38,450 nucleotides of DNA from Candidatus Zixiibacteriota bacterium (lineage in GTDB: Bacteria > Zixibacteria > MSB-5A5 > UM-FILTER-46-8): the NCBI GenBank assembly GCA_014730175.1, contig WJIR01000279.1, forward strand, positions 1-38,450. Reading direction: 5' to 3'. How positions within the stretch are numbered: position 1 is the stretch's first letter; each line of letters begins with the position of its first letter. The translations under genes were made by a program, and so were the position numbers. Shown in pieces: positions 37,754 through 38,450 of this stretch. The notes below the pieces were generated by a model. It had not been told where the DNA came from. It saw nothing but the letters and a program-made list of their open reading frames with translations, and ran no database searches.

Positions 37754-38450
37754 CTAATTATCGTTGTTATTGGAGTTATTGTCTTCTCTATGCTTCGGTT
37801 TGTCCGGAAGCTGTCCCCGGCGCCGCAAACGAGCTGTTTTGCGATATTCTCGAAGCGGTATTTTTTCCTCGTAGTTATCCTCGTAACGCGCCATCACAAA
37901 GCCTTTAAAATAATTCACCTGCGTCACCACCGCATTACCCTGGCATCCTTCGCATTTGCTTCCAACTCTGGGAAATTGACTTGCCATATCTTCATAAACC
38001 GGCTGTTCGTAAAGAAGGCAGCATAACAGCCGCCCGCAATTTCCGGAAATCTTGCTGGGATTCAACGACAACCCCTGGTCGCGAGCCAACTGGGTGGAGA
38101 TCGGCTGGAATTCGTTTAACCAGGCGCTGCAGCATTGCTGCAATCCGCAGCACCCGAATCCCCCCAGTCGCTTGGCTTCATCCCGTACTCCGATCTGACG
38201 GAGTTCGATTCGGGTTTTGTAAATCGCGGCGAGGTCTTTTACCAGCTCTCGGAAATCGACTCGTCTTTCGGCGGTGAAGTAAAAGGTTATTTTATTGCAA
38301 TCGAACTGGTATTCCACGTCAACCAGTTTCATATTCAGCCCTTTTTCCTCGATCCTAACCAGACAATCCTCAAAAGATTCCTCTTCCTTCTGGCGGTTGA
38401 AACGTAGGCGATCCACATCATCGTTACCCGCGGCTCGAAGGATATTCGGC
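37754..38450 (-). CDS. PSP1-domain protein (RicT/YaaT-like), 5' end outside the window
   Basis: GGFGCCGLQQCCSAWLNEFQPISTQLARDQGLSLNPSKISGNCGRLLCCLLYE. Frame stays open past the annotated GTG to the window edge (...PNILRAAGNDDVDRLRFNRQKEEE). Confidence 0.88.
   Translation of the reverse strand, partial: PNILRAAGNDDVDRLRFNRQKEEESFEDCLVRIEEKGLNMKLVDVEYQFDCNKITFYFTAERRVDFRELVKDLAAIYKTRIELRQIGVRDEAKRLGGFGCCGLQQCCSAWLNEFQPISTQLARDQGLSLNPSKISGNCGRLLCCLLYEQPVYEDMASQFPRVGSKCEGCQGNAVVTQVNYFKGFVMARYEDNYEEKIPLREYRKTARLRRRGQLPDKPKHREDNNSNNNDN

Noticed and set aside
1-38450. tRNA or rRNA genes, prophage, toxin-antitoxin or transposase
   Set aside because: No recognisable cloverleaf, rRNA conserved segment, integrase, transposase or phage structural protein was seen in either strand; a tRNAscan/Infernal run would be needed to exclude small RNAs.

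Overview
The window is ordinary bacterial chromosome, dense in central-carbon and redox genes. From left to right: a 5'-truncated split NAD(P) transhydrogenase operon (pntAA-pntAB-pntB); an orphan hypothetical gene; a long minus-strand block (malate dehydrogenase, LarA-like protein, ndk, korB/korA/korD, sucD, small acidic ORF, sucC, CCA-adding enzyme, carbamate kinase, cyclic-2,3-DPG-synthetase-like GTPase, EamA permease, DUF2914, cytidylate-kinase-like); plus-strand DUF2231 and an orphan korA+korC pair; a nine-gene minus-strand redox operon (korD-korA-korB-korC-hdrA1-mvhD-hdrCB fusion-hdrA2/mvhD fusion-zinc ribbon); divergent hdrC-hdrB; a prolyl oligopeptidase; metG; and a truncated PSP1-domain (RicT/YaaT-like) gene. 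The strongest finding is that both hdrA genes are split in the ORF track by an in-frame TGA at the same conserved CxxC position (MDC-A/S-I-[TGA]-ILGP). Each TGA is followed, 20 nt downstream, by a perfect 7-bp hairpin with a GGTC loop, matching a bacterial SECIS. The two hairpins differ by one compensatory base-pair change, in which the 3' partner is a synonymous substitution. I read both as selenocysteine HdrA proteins, so the ORF track mis-splits two large genes. Other points of interest are the hydrogenase- and FDH-free KOR/Hdr gene set, incomplete and complementary KOR subunit sets, a hypothetical protein with a flagellin-C-terminus-like tail, and a family of palindromic intergenic repeats around the peptidase gene. 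All protein calls are by eye; no searches were run.
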